64,000 nt of DNA from Halocaridina rubra (lineage: Eukaryota > Arthropoda > Malacostraca > Decapoda > Atyidae), in assembly GCA_037179515.1 (NCBI GenBank), contig JAXCGZ010007588.1, positions 135,830 to 199,829 of the forward strand. The letters are read 5' to 3'. The first letter of the stretch is position 1. Each line of letters starts with the position of its first letter. Below the pieces are notes generated by a model that did no database searches, was not told the DNA's origin, and saw only the letters and a list, made by a program, of their open reading frames with translations. The translations under genes and the position numbers were made by a program. Positions 22,520 to 34,600 of this stretch are shown one piece after another.

Positions 22520-25116
22520 TTGTATTTTTTAATAACTGTGACACAGGGACAGGCAACAAACTACCCTCATCAATAAAGACCCGGGCATACGGAAAACATT
22601 AAGACGAAGGAAAAAAAGGTTAAGGACAAGGCAGAGATGAGGTAATGATACACAAAGGAAAAGTACAGTCTGAGAGAATAGTTAAAGTACTGAGGACCAA
22701 GAGATATGGCGAGATTAAGTCCTGAGATGACGATAGATCTGCTTTTTGAAGGAAAATAGGTTATAAGATTTAGGAAAGTTAAAAGGAAGAAGAGAGCTCC
22801 AGAGTCTGGAGGTAAATGGGAAGAAGCAGTCGCTGCACCAACCAATCTGCGAGCTACAAATCGCCACACAGTACCTATGAGACGAGGCCACTTGGCGAGT
22901 GTTACACGGCCCTCGGTAGTGGGGGAGGGATGTAACTCGCCAGCTCATCAGAGAAGCGATGTAAGTAGTAGCGATAGAAAAGAGAAACGAAAGATACCTT
23001 ACGGCGAAGAGAAAGAGAATCCAGATCAGAAGTAAGAGAAGGATCATTAATGAGTCTGACGGCCTTAGATTCAACCCTATTAAGGAGATAAGTATAAGAA
23101 GAAGAACCCCAGATGTGCAAGCAGTAATCTAAGCAGGGATGCATAAGACCTTTATAGATTTTAAGTAACATTAAAGAGGAAAAGTAATGACAAAAACGAA
23201 ACAGAACCCCCCATTATTTGGATGCAGATTTAGAAATTTGGATTCTTTGATTTCTCCAAGACAAGTTAATGACTATATGGATACCTATGTTTATAGAATT
23301 AAGAGGGTAAATTTCGTTAGTTTTGAAGACAATAGGGATATCAGGAGGAGACGAAGATAAAGAGATAACCAGACACTCTGTCTTGGAGGCACTAAATTTA
23401 GCTAAAATTTGATGCCTCACTCAGATGCCCTCTGCAAATCAGAGTTGAGAAAAGGAGAGTGAAACGAGACTGATTACGAGTAACAGGAGAAGGTTGTAAA
23501 GAAAAGACAGAGGAAAAATGAAGGGTAGAATCATCAGCAAAGGCGTGAGGAAGAGAGGAAAATTGGGACTGAAGAAGATTATTGATGAAGAGAAGAAACA
23601 GGGTAGGTGAAAGAACAAACCTCTGTGGAATACCACTGGTAACAGAGAAAGGGCTAGATGTTGCACCGTCAACAAGTACAGATATAAAACGGTCAAAAAG
23701 AAAACTGGAAATCAGAGAACAGAGAGAAGGGGTAAAGCCATAGGCAAGGAGCTTGGCCAACAAAGCCTCGTGCCAGACTCTGTCAAAATCCTTAGAGATA
23801 TCAAGGGTGAGGACATAGGATTCCCCATAGTTCCTCAGAGAAGATGACCATACATGAGTAAGATAGGATAGGGCACCAGTGGATCTTGCCTTGCAGAAGC
23901 TGTACTGGTGATCGAAGATAAGTGAGTTATATTCAAGACGTTTCAAAGTGTGAGCATTGAGCAAAGTTTCGAATATTGTAGCGATAGAAAAGTTTCGGGC
24001 AATAGGTCGGTAGTTTGAAGGAATAGAGCGGTCACCCTTCTTAGGAACAGGTTGCAGTAGAGAATGCATCCAAGAAGAAGGATAGATACTGGCTGAGAGA
24101 CTGAGGCAAAACAGATGGCAAAGCATGGGAGCCAGTTCATCTGCAAACTCCTTAAGGAACCTGGCAGGGATACCATATGGACCAGATGTCATGTTCGTCT
24201 TTAGCGAGTGAAGAACCTCATGACCTTTGCGTGAAAATTGGATATGGGAGGGCATAGGGTTAGAGAGGGGTAAAGATTGAGGGAAATGGGCACTGTAATC
24301 GTTTACAGAAGAGTTGGCAAAAAAATGAGAGCCAAAGAGAGTGGCTTTTTCAGTGGAAAGGCAAGCTATGAAACCATCTAAACAAATGAGAGGGGGAAAG
24401 CTTGAGTTGCAGAAGTTTTTGGAAAGATCTGTTGCCAAGAACCAGAAGCAATTGTTGGTAGGAGAGGAGTTAAGGTCATCAACTTTCCTTCTTATAAAGG
24501 AAGCCTTAGACCTTCGAATCTGAGTAGTACATCTTCCTAGCTACAATAAAAGCAGAGCAATTCAAATCAGAAGGAGAAGCTTGGTATGACCCCTGTGCCT
24601 GATTCCTGTCCTTAATAGCCATGGTGCAGGCACAGTCAAAACAAGGTTTAGGGGGAGAAAAAGTTTTCATGGAGGAGGGATGTACGCCTCCATTCCCGAG
24701 GTTATGATCTTGGTAACTTTTAGGGCTACTTGATCAAGGTTGCAGGACTGGAAGCAATAGTCATCCCATGGGAAGTCAAAGAGGAAGTTACACAGATCTT
24801 CACAATGGGTACGCTCAAAGTGCCAAAGGCAGCGCTGAGTAGGAGGGATTGATGGAGGGGTAGCAAAAATGGAAGTGATTGAGATCGTAGAGTGGTCAGA
24901 TTTATCAAGAGGGGGAAGAACAGAGTAAGAGTAGATTGAAGTGTCAGAAGTAAGAAATAAGTCAAGAGTGTTGGCTGCATGTTCGTGTCAATCAGGAACA
25001 CAAGAAGGATGTTTGATAATTTGCTCCAGATCGTGAGTAAAAGAGAAAGCAAGGGCTTCACTCCCTCTTTCATTAGTGTGAGAAGAATTAAGGCAGTCAC
25101 TGTATTTACGACTATA
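22520..25116 (-). pseudogene. F2 LINE (Jockey/I-like) copy B, 5'-truncated, broken
   Basis: Minus strand. The endonuclease end is at 25,116-24,730 in shifted frames. A 346-codon frame (24,438-23,398) then encodes the reverse transcriptase: IPARFLKEFADELAP, PVPKKGDRSIPSNYRPIA, YVLTLDISKDFDRVWHEALL, then PHAFADDSTLHFSS. Tail frames (23,171-22,870) include YKGLMHPCLDYCLHIWG. It is collinear with F2 copy A (26,921-29,912) but more diverged. The 3' end is an A-rich tail near 22,530. It appears inserted in a Tigger element whose 5' end resumes at about 25,241. Confidence 0.85.
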
Positions 25117-25240
25117 TACATGTATTTGGTTATTTTGTAAATAAATTCAAACTTGGTCTTTCAAATAACCAAATCTGTCATATATAAATAGATAAATAAA
25201 AACATTAGCTTGTTATATATGTAACAACAATGCCACTTGA

Positions 25241-25376
25241 TGACATATTCTTCCGCGTGCAAAGCTCGGCTTTATAATGCAAACCATGTAGGTTGAAAAA
25301 ATTATTTTTTAACAATATTTGGGAGGTGCATCGTAACCACGAATTAAGGACAGCATAATCCAAGGACCCCCTGTGT
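25241..25376 (-). mobile_element. Putative 5' terminus of the Tigger element split by F2 copy B
   Basis: Reading the minus strand from 25,376 gives CAGGGGGTCCTTGGATTATG, similar in style to the Tigger end at 2,495 (GGGTCCCC). A block GATGACATATTCTTCCGC (25,238-25,255) nearly repeats GATGACATAATCTTCCGC at 22,470-22,487 on the other side of the LINE. Both facts suggest one element interrupted by the LINE, but the duplicate blocks are not flush with the LINE ends. Confidence 0.45.
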
Positions 25377-25384
25377 ATATTATT

Positions 25385-25985
25385 CTCGTGTGTGTATATA
25401 CCTCATCGGAAGAACTCTGTGCTTTTTACCTTCCCTCTCCTGGTTGGTTTCATAGTTTACTCACAAACACAACATATCTCCCTTTAAAATTATCAATGTA
25501 ATTACTGTTTCCTTGCTTAGCGAATTTGTTATCAAACACTTTTTTTTTCTAAAAAATACTTCCATTGTATTCTGCTCAAATTAACTGCAAAGTTTCAAAC
25601 TATAACCTCTTGTTCTAGAGCCACCCATATCAAGGTATTACACCCTATCCACTTTATGTGAACCATGGAGGAAGTTCAAAGCTATTATCATATCCCTCTG
25701 TCTCTTTGCATGATGGTAAGCTAACTCCATCACCCTTTCCTCTTATTTGAGACTATGTATTTCTGTCTTCAGCTTCATAGTATGTCTTAACTTTTACGAA
25801 TTGTATATATATGTTTTTTTCTAGTCCTGATTCCAGAAAGGGTGGTGCACTTTCAAGTTAGGCTTCAAATTCTTGTGAATATTTTTGAACATTTCCATGT
25901 CCATGTGCTCGATGGTCACCGTTATGTTTTCTAAGAAAGCAAATGCTGATGTTACTATGGCATTTATATGCATTTCTGGAGACCA
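25385..25985 (-). mobile_element. F1 LINE copy J, very old 3' fragment
   Basis: Heavily mutated minus-strand match to the C-terminal 170 or so residues of ORF2 and to the 3' end. Examples are CCTTGCTTAGCGAATT, CTTGTTCTAGAGCCA and ACTATGGCATTTATATG, each also found in younger copies. Its truncated 5' side meets a short (TG)n and then the 3' end of copy I. No intact frame. Confidence 0.7.
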
Positions 25986-25989
25986 ATAT

Positions 25990-26920
25990 GTGTGTGATTA
26001 CCTAATTGTGATTACCTAATTGTGTTTACGGGAAAGAGCCCAAAGCTCGTATCTTCCCGTCTCCTGATCGGTTCCATTTTATACTTAGTCATACTTATCA
26101 TACCTGTCCTTAAAACTATGGATTGAGATAGCATTAACTACCTCCTCGCTTAGCCAATTCCAATTATCAACTACTCTTACACTGAAAAAGTATTTCCTTA
26201 CATCCTGCAAAGAAGTTTTCTTACGAAGCTTCAAACTATGACCTATAGTTCTAGAGCCAGCCATATCAAAATATCGATCCCTATCCACTCTATCATAACC
26301 ATGAAGGAATTTAAAGACTGTCACCATATCCCCCCTCACTCTTCTAGCTTCGAGTGATGGTAAGTCTAATTCCCTCAGCCTCTCATCATAACTGAGATTG
26401 TGTATTTCTGGCACCAGTTTCGTGGCATGTCTTTGAACTTTTTCAACCTTAGCTATGTGCTTTTTCAAGTGCGGATTCCAAAAGGGGGCTGCATATTCGA
26501 GTTTTGGGCTCACATAGGTTTCATAAATATTTCTGAACATTTCCTTGTCCATGTGCCTGAAGGCTACCCTTACATTTGATAAGAATGCATATGCTGCCCT
26601 TACTATGCCATTTATATGTATTTCTGGAGACGAATCTGCCAGTATGTTTACTCCTAGATCTCTCTCATTTTCTGTCTCTTGAAGTTGTACTCCAGCCACC
26701 GAGTAGTCAAGCTTGGGCCTTCTTGCACTTGTACCCATTCTCATTACCTTACATTTTGAAGTATTGAATTTCATTAGCCACTTTTCTGACCACTCATGCA
26801 GATTATTTAGATCCTCCTGAAGTTCTCTACCATTGTTCTCGTTTTTTACTTTCTTCACAATCTTTGCATCATCTGCAAACATATTCATGAATGAATTTAC
26901 ACTCTGGTAGGTCATTTTTT
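25990..26920 (-). mobile_element. F1 LINE copy I, 3' segment (split by F2 copy A)
   Basis: Holds the terminal repeats (two units), the 3' hairpin, and ORF2 from about MTYQSVNSFMNMFADD to DRYDKYD in one frame (26,915-26,085). The 5' continuation is the 87-bp fragment at 29,913-29,999. In uninterrupted copies the two pieces are contiguous (CTTGTATATG then TAAATGACC), which dates the F2 insertion as later. Confidence 0.9.
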
Positions 26921-29912
26921 TTTTTTAAGAGTGTGACACCGGGATAGGCAGAAACTGCCCTCATCAACAAAGGTCCGGGCACGAGAAAATACCAAGACGA
27001 AGGAAAAGAAAAAGTTAAGGGCAAGGCAGAGATGAGGTAATGTCACACAAAGGAAAACGACAGACAGAAAAAACAGTCAAAGTAAAGAGGACCCAGAGAT
27101 ATGGAGGACTAGGCTCTGAGATGACGATAGATCTGCTTTTTGAAGGATGAAAGGTCAAAAGAATTAGGAAAGACAGAAGGAGGAAGAGAGTTCCAGAGTC
27201 TGGAGGTAGATGGGAAGAAGCAGTCGCTGCACCAACCAATCCGCGAGCTACAAATCTCCACACAGTACCTGTGAGATGAGGCCGCTTGGCGAGTGTTACG
27301 CAGCCTCGGCAGTGGAGGAGGGATGCAACTCGCCAACTCATCAGAGCAGCGATGGAAGTAGTAGCGATAGAAAAGCGAAAGTGAAGATACCTTACGGCGA
27401 AGAGAGAGAGAATCCAGGTTAGAAGTAAGAGAAGGATCATTAATGAGTCTGACTGCCTTAGATTCAACCCTATCAAGAAGATAAATAAAGGAAGAAGCAC
27501 CCCAGATGTGTGAGCAGTATTCTAAGCAGGGGCGGATAAGACCTTTGTAAATTTTAAGTAACTGCAAAGAGGAAAAGTAATAACGAAAACGAAACAAAAC
27601 CCCCAATTTTTTGGATGAAGATTTAGAAATTTGGATTATGTGATTCCTCCATGACAAGTTAGAGGCTATATGTATTCCTAATATATTGATAGAGTTAAGA
27701 GGGTAACTTTCATTAGTTTTGAAGACAATAGGGTCATCAGGAGGAGAAGAAGATAAAGAGATAGCCAGAAACTGTGTCTTGGAGGCATTGAATTTAACTA
27801 AATTTTGAGTGCCCCATTCAGATACTCTCTGCAAATCGGAGTTAAGAGTAGAAGAAAGAGTGATACGAGATTGATTACGAGTAACAGATGAAGGTTGTGA
27901 AGAAAAGGCAGAGGAAAAGTGAAGGGTAGAATCATCGGCAAAGGCATGAAGAAGAGAGGAAGATGGGGACTGTAGAAGATCATTGATGAAGAGAAGGAAG
28001 AGAGTAGGTGAAAGAACAGAGCCCTGTGGAACACCACTGGACACAGAGAAAGGGCTAGATGTCGCGCCATCAACAACTACAGATATAGAACGGTCAGTGA
28101 GAAAACTGGAAATCAGAGAACAGAAAGAAGGGGTAAAGCCGTAGGCAGGGAGTTTGGCCAACAGAGCCTTGTGCCAGACTCTGTCAAAAGCCTTAGAGAT
28201 ATCAAGGGCGACGACAAAGGATTCCCCATAGTTCCTCAGAGAAGATGACCATACATGAGTAAGATAGGACAGGAGATCACCAGTGGATCTTGCCTTGCGG
28301 AAGCCGTACTGGTGATCGGAGATAAGTGAGTTAGATTCAAGGCGTTTCAAGAAGTGAGCATTGAGCAAAGTTTCGAAAACTTTAGCAATAGAGGAGGTTA
28401 GAGCAATAGGTCGGTAGTTAGAAGGAATAGAGCGGTCACCCTTCTTAGGAACAGGTTGAACTAGAGCATGCTTCCAAGATGAAGGATAGATACTGGTTGA
28501 CAGAATGAGGCGAAAAAGACGGCAAAGCACGGGAGCCAGTTCATCTGCAAACTCCTTAAGGAACCTTGCAGGGATACCATCGGGACCAGATGCCTTGTTT
28601 GTCTTTAGTGAGCGAAGAACCTTATGAACTTTGCGTGAAGAAAGGATAAGGGAGGGCATAGGGTTAGAAAGGGGAAAAGACTGAGGAACAGGTGCGCTGG
28701 AATCGTTGATAGAAGAGTTGGCAGAAAAATGAGAGCCAAAGAGAGTGGCTTTGTCAGTGGGAGAGCAAGCTATAGAACCATCAGAACGAATGAGAGGGGG
28801 AAAGCTTGAGTTACAGAAGTTTTTGGAGAGGTTTTTGGCTAAGGACCAGAAGCATTTGTCAGTGGGAGAGGAGTTAAGGTCATCAACTTTCCTTCTTATA
28901 AAGGAAGCCTTAGACCTTCGAATCTGAGCTGTACAGCGATTCCTAGCTATAATAAAAGCAGAGCGAGTTAAATCGGAAGGAGAGGCTTGGTAAGATCGGT
29001 GAGCCTGATTCCTAGCCTGGATAGCCATGGAGCAGGCACGGTCAAACCAAGGTTTAGGGGGAGAGAAAGTTTTTGTAGAAGAGGGGATGTACGCCTCCAT
29101 TCCCGCGGTCATGATCTCGGCAACTTTTACAGCTACCCAATCTGGGTTGCGGGACCGAAAGCAGTACTCATCCCATGGAAAGTCAAAGAGAAAGTTACGC
29201 AAATTTTCATACTGAGTTCGCTCGAAGTGCCAAAGGCGGCGTTGAGTAGGAGGGATTAGTGGTGGGGAGCGAAATTGGAAGAGACAGAGATCATGGAGTG
29301 GTCAGATTTACCAAGAGGGGAAAGCATGGAATAAGAGTAGTTAGAAGGGTTAGAATTAAAAAAAATGGTCAAGAATGTTAGCAGCTTGTTCGTGACGATC
29401 AGGAACACGAGTAGGATGTTTAATAATTTGCTCCAGATCATGAGTAATAGAGAAAGCAAGAGCCTCGCTTCCTACCACATCAGTGTGAGAAGAATGAAGC
29501 CACTCACTGTGGTGTACATTGAAGTCTCCAATGTAGAGAACTTCGGCATGTGGGTTAGAAGATAGCAAGGATTCATGGCACGAGGAGAGATATTCAAAGA
29601 AAGATACAAACTCGGTGGAGTTTGGAGAACAGTAGCAGAAGCAAAGGATGATAGTGGTAGTGGAGAGATAGACTTTTAGCCAGAGAACATCAAAGTCAGG
29701 AGATTCAAGGTCCATGAGCCTCACAGTAGGAGTGTTAATGTTGCAGTAAGCACAGACCCCACCTTTGGAACGAAAACGAGTATACAGATTATAGTGGGAG
29801 ATTTGGAAAGGGTCAGTGGAAGCATGTATAGACAACTGGGTTTCAGATAGGAGGAGGAGGTTAGGGAGGAAAGAGCCCAAGTGCTGTTCCACAGACGAAA
29901 GATTAGAGTTCA
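26921..29912 (-). mobile_element. F2 LINE (Jockey/I-like) copy A, inserted in F1 copy I
   Basis: Minus strand, with a poly(A) tail at 26,921-26,932. It starts part-way into the endonuclease, so it is 5'-truncated and lacks ORF1. The target appears to have been cut within TATATG/TAAATGACC of F1 copy I. No clear target-site duplication remains; one or two bases may be lost or hidden by the A-tail. A poly(A) end and the lack of an RNase H after the reverse transcriptase fit the Jockey group best. Confidence 0.9.
27109..29892 (-). pseudogene. F2 ORF2 (endonuclease-reverse transcriptase), copy A, two frame changes
   Basis: The endonuclease is in the frame 29,892-29,356 (LLLSETQLSIHAS, then VLYIGDFNVHHSEW). 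A frameshift follows near 29,365 and another near 29,240; the SDHS block (GKSDHSMISV) lies between them. The frame 29,202-27,109 (697 residues) is uninterrupted: SGPDGIPARFLKE, PVPKKGDRSIPSNYRPIAL, YGFRKARSTGDLLSYLTH, ALDISKAFDRVWHKALL, SSGVPQGSVLSPTLFLLF, HAFADDSTLHFSS. The C-terminal part reads KIYKGLIRPCLEYCSHIWG and ends FKKQIYRHLRA. The reverse transcriptase could be enzymatically complete, but the full ORF is broken. Confidence 0.88.
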
Positions 29913-29999
29913 GCCATATACAAGGAACAAAAGTGGCCCTAAAACTGAACCCTGTAGAACTCCACTTCTAACTCTTCTCCATTCAGACACTGAGTGTCT
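29913..29999 (-). mobile_element. F1 LINE copy I, 5' stub
   Basis: 87 bp of the reverse transcriptase region (from ACACTCAGTGTCTGAATGG to CCTTGTATATG on the minus strand). On its 5' side it meets CACACAAG and then the 3' end of copy H. Confidence 0.9.
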
Positions 30000-31622
30000 T
30001 GTGTGTGATTACCTAATTGTGATTACCTAATTGTGTTTACGGGAAAGAGCCCAAAGCTCGTATCTTCCCGTCTCCTGATCGGTTCCATTTTATACTTAGT
30101 GATACTTATCATACCTGTCCTTAAAACTATGGATTGAGATAGCATTAACTACCTCCTCGCTTAGCCAATTCCAATTATCAACTACTCTTACACTGAAAAA
30201 GTATTTCCTTACATCCTGCGAAGAAGTTTTCTTACGAAGCTTCAAACTATGACCTCTAGTTCTAGAGCCAGCCATATCAAAATATCGATCCCTATCCACT
30301 CTATCATAACCATGAAGGAATTTAAAGACTGTCACCATATCCCCCCTCACTCTTCTAGCTTCGAGTGATGGTAAGTCTAATTCCCTCAGCCTCTCATCAT
30401 AACTGAGATTGCGTATTTCTGGCACCAGTTTCGTGGCATGTCTTTGAACTTTTTCAAGCTTAGCTATGTGCTTTTTCAAGTGCGGATTCCAAAAGGGGGC
30501 TGCATATTCGAGTTTTGGCCTCACATAGGTTACATAAATATTTCTGAACATTTCCTTGTCCATGTGCCTGAAGGCTACCCTTACATTTGATAAGAATGCA
30601 TATGCTGTCCTTACTATGCCATTTATATGTATTTCTGGAGACAAATCTGCTAGTATGTTTACTCCTAGATCTCTCATTTTCTGTCTCTTGAAGTTGTACT
30701 CTAGCCACCGAGTAGTCAAGCTTGGGCCTTCTTGCACTTGTACCCATTCTCATTACCTTACATTTTGAAGTATTGAATTTCATTAGCCACTTTTCTGACC
30801 ACTCATGCAGATTATTTAGATCCTCCTGAAGTTCTCTACCATTGTTCTCGTTTTTTACTTTCTTCACAATCTTTGCATCATCTGCAAACATATTCATGAA
30901 TGAATTTACAGACTCTGGTAGGTCATTTACATATACAAGGAACAAAAGTGGCCCTAAAACTGAACCCTGTGGAACTCCACTACTAACTCTTCTCCATTCA
31001 GACACTGAGTGTCTTACTCTAACCCTCTGTTCCCTTCCTTCTAAGTAAGTTTTTATCCATTCCAAAACATTTCCACCTATTCTAGCCATTGATTGCAGCT
31101 TCCTAATAAGTCTCCCACGTGGAACAGTGTCAAACGCTTTCTGGAAGTCTAGGAATATGCAATCTACCCATCCCTCTCTTTCCTCATCTTGAAATTCTAA
31201 TAAGTTTGTTACTGTTGATCTACCTTCTCTGAAGCCATGTTGCCTCACTGACAAAAAGTTGAAGGATTCCAAGTGAAGAGAGATATGTTTCCTTAGTAGT
31301 TTCTCCATAACTTTGCAAACTATGCTGGTCAAGGAAACAGGTCTATAGTTCAGAGCCGTATCCCTCCTTCCCTTTTTGAAGATAGGTATCACATTTGCTT
31401 GTTTCCAGCATCTTGGAATCTCCCCCGACTCCATTGACTCCTTAAATATAATACTTAGTGCCACTGATATTGTGTTTGCGCATTTTTTAAGCACATGAGG
31501 GGATATGTCATCGGGACCTGTAGCTTTATGAACATCTACATTCATCAGCGCTTTGCATACCTCTGTGGCTGTAAGGTTGATGTTCTCTAATACCGGCCCT
31601 TGAGCTTCTATCACTGCAATCT
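30000..31622 (-). mobile_element. F1 LINE copy H, 5'-truncated
   Basis: Ends with two terminal repeats and the 3' hairpin (30,003-30,090). ORF2 from about residue 430 is in one frame to about 30,685 (31,614 down). A two-base loss near 30,683 (NERSRSKH instead of NERDLGVN) shifts to the frame 30,737-30,096. A small deletion lies near 31,190 (LLEFQDEEREGW). The 5' junction is (TG)n, then the 3' end of copy E. Confidence 0.9.
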
Positions 31623-31639
31623 GAGTGTGTGTGTGGGTG

Positions 31640-34600
31640 ATTACGTTATTATCTAACTTTGCTTATGGGAAAGAACCCTACGCTTGTAACTAATAGCGTC
31701 CTGGTCGGTTCCATTTTTGTACTCGATACTTGCCATACTTGTCATTAAAATTATGAATTGCGTTAGCATTAACTACCTCCTCGCCTAGCAAATTCCAATC
31801 ATCAAATATTCTTGCACTAAAAAGTACTTCCTTACTGCAAAAGCATTTTCTTATGAAGCTTCAAACTATGACCTCTAGTTCTAGAGCCAGCCATCTAAAG
31901 ATATCGATCCCAATCTACTCTGTCAAAACCATGATGGAATTTAAAAACTGTCACCATATCCCTCTTCATTCTTCTAGCTTCAAGTGATGATAAGTCTAAT
32001 TCCCTCAGCCTCTCCTCATAACTGGGGTTACTACTTTTCTGGCACCAGTTTTGTGACATGTCTTTGAACTTTTTTCTACTTATTTATGTGCTTTTTAAGT
32101 GTGGATTCCAAAAGGGGCTGCATATGCAAGTTTTGGCCTCACATAAGTTACATATATATTTCTGAACACATCCCTGCCCATTTGTCTGAAGTCTACCCTT
32201 ACATTTGCTAAGAAGGCATATGCTGCATTTACTATACCATTTCTATACATTTCTGTAGACTAATCTACCAATATGTTTACTCCTAGATCTCTCTCATTCT
32301 CTGTCTCTTGAAGTTCTGCTCCTGGTATTGAGTATGCAAGCTTGGGCCTTCTCGCAATTATACCTATTCTCATTACCTTACATTTTGAAGAATTGAATTT
32401 CATTAGCCACTTTTATGACCACTAATGCAGACTATTTAAGTCTCTCTGAAGTTCCCTTCCATTGTTCTCGTCTCTTACTTTCTTCACAAGCTTTGCATCA
32501 TCTGCAAACATATTCAAGAATAAATTTACAGACTGATATGTCATTTACGTATACGAGGAACAAAAGCACCCTTAAAACTGAACCCGGTAGAACCCAACTA
32601 CAAACCCTTCTCCATTCAGACATTAAGTGTCTTTCTTTAACCGTTTTTTTTTTGTCTTCCTTTTAAGTAAGTTTTTATCCATCACAAGACATTTCTACCG
32701 ATTCAAGCCATTACTTCCAGCTTCTTAATAAGTCTCCCGTGTGAGACCATATCGAATGCCTTCTGAAAATTTAGGAATATGCAATCTGCCCAGCCCTCTC
32801 TCTCCTGTAAGATTCATTTTACCTCATCATAAAATTCTAATAAGTTTGTTACTGGCGATTTGCATTCTCTGAAGCCATGAATTCTCACTGACAAAAAGTT
32901 GAAGGATGTCAAGTAAAGTGAGATGTGTTTTTAGTAGTATCTCCATTTGCTTTGCAAACTATGCAGGTCAAGGAAACAGGCATATTGTTTAGAGCTGTAT
33001 CCCTCCTTCCCTTCTTGAAGATACGTACTACATTAGCTTGTTTCCAGCAACTTGAAATCTCCCTAGATTCCAGCAAATTTTTAAATATGATGCATAGTGC
33101 CACCGATTTTGCTTTAGTGCATTTCTTAAGTACTTAGGGGTATATATCATCAGGACCTGTAGCTTTATGGGCATCTAACTACATCAACACCTTGCGTACC
33201 TCTGTGGCTGAAAAATTATGTTCTCTCAATACCGGCCCTTGAATTCATATCTCTGCAGTCTGTGGGAGTGGGTTTTTTTCTGCTGTAAATACTGAGTGAG
33301 ACTCCTTGTTCAATTCATTGCATATCTCTTCATCCATCTCATCGATGCTTCCATCCACTCTTATTAACTTTAAAACTTGTTCTTTGACCTCCAGTTTTCC
33401 TCTGATAAAGATATGAAAAAGTTTGGGAATTTTTTTTAGCCTTCCTGGTGATATTACTTTTATAGTCTCTCTCTGCCTTTCGTCTTTTACTTAGGTAATA
33501 ATTTCTTGCTCTTTTATGAGTCTGCCAGGTATTTATGTTCCTTTACCTTTTCCTGCATGTATCTCTCCACTCCTTAGCTCTCTTACACTCATTATTGAAT
33601 AATATCTCTCTGGAATGAATAGCTCCTATTTTGATGGAAAGTATACGGAAAGTGACTATCTTCTCATATTCCTCACAAAGGGTATCGTACATTTCTTGTA
33701 CAGATTTATTGTTAAATAAAGTCCTTCAGTCAATAACTGCAAAAAACTAATTAAGCATGAAGTAAGCTCCTTTCGGGGTTCTTCCCTGAGTCCTTCTCAT
33801 CTACCTTCAGGTTGAACATGTTTGATGATATACTCTGTCAACAACACACATTGGTCACTTTTTCCAATTGGTTGTTTACTCAATTTTTCAATATCCAACA
33901 CATTTTCTGTAAATACTAGATCAAGCAGCGATGCTCATCCCACCCCTGGCCCTCATTAGTTCCAGTACATGTTGATGTAGGAAATTTCCTTGTATAGAAT
34001 CTAGGAATCCTGCCCCAAATGAGTCTGCAGAGAATATATATTTTATTTATGTTGCCCACGTACAGTATACGATTTCCTTATAATAAATTTGTAGTTTTCT
34101 CTGTCTCAGCTGTTTAGTTTTGTTTTGCTCAGTAAGCCCGCCATTTCATTCCTCAGTAAGGTGTTGTGCAGCATGGTTTATTGATAAAGATAAAATAATC
34201 TTAAAGACCAAAGAATATACATAACGATACAATCATGAAAATTAGAAAAAACCCAAATAGGATGAGTAAATGAATATTTTATGAGTAAGATATTGTGCCT
34301 GAATAATGATGAATTTTAGGTATAATATCTATATAAATGAATTTGTATTTTTTTTTGCATTGTATTGTCAAGTTATATTTCTATTATTTATAAACTATAC
34401 AAAATATTATTTTTGCTGCTGCCTAAATGTTAATTAGTTTTATTCTTTTGGTTGTAGGTTTTTAATTTGTGTTCTGGTTTATTATAATAAATTTGTAAAG
34501 GGTCCAAAGTGGTCTCTCAATCCATCCTCTACAAGTTCTCTCCACTGTGTGGGTCAAGATTTATTCAATCTCTCGCTCTCTGATTAAAATATCCCATAAT

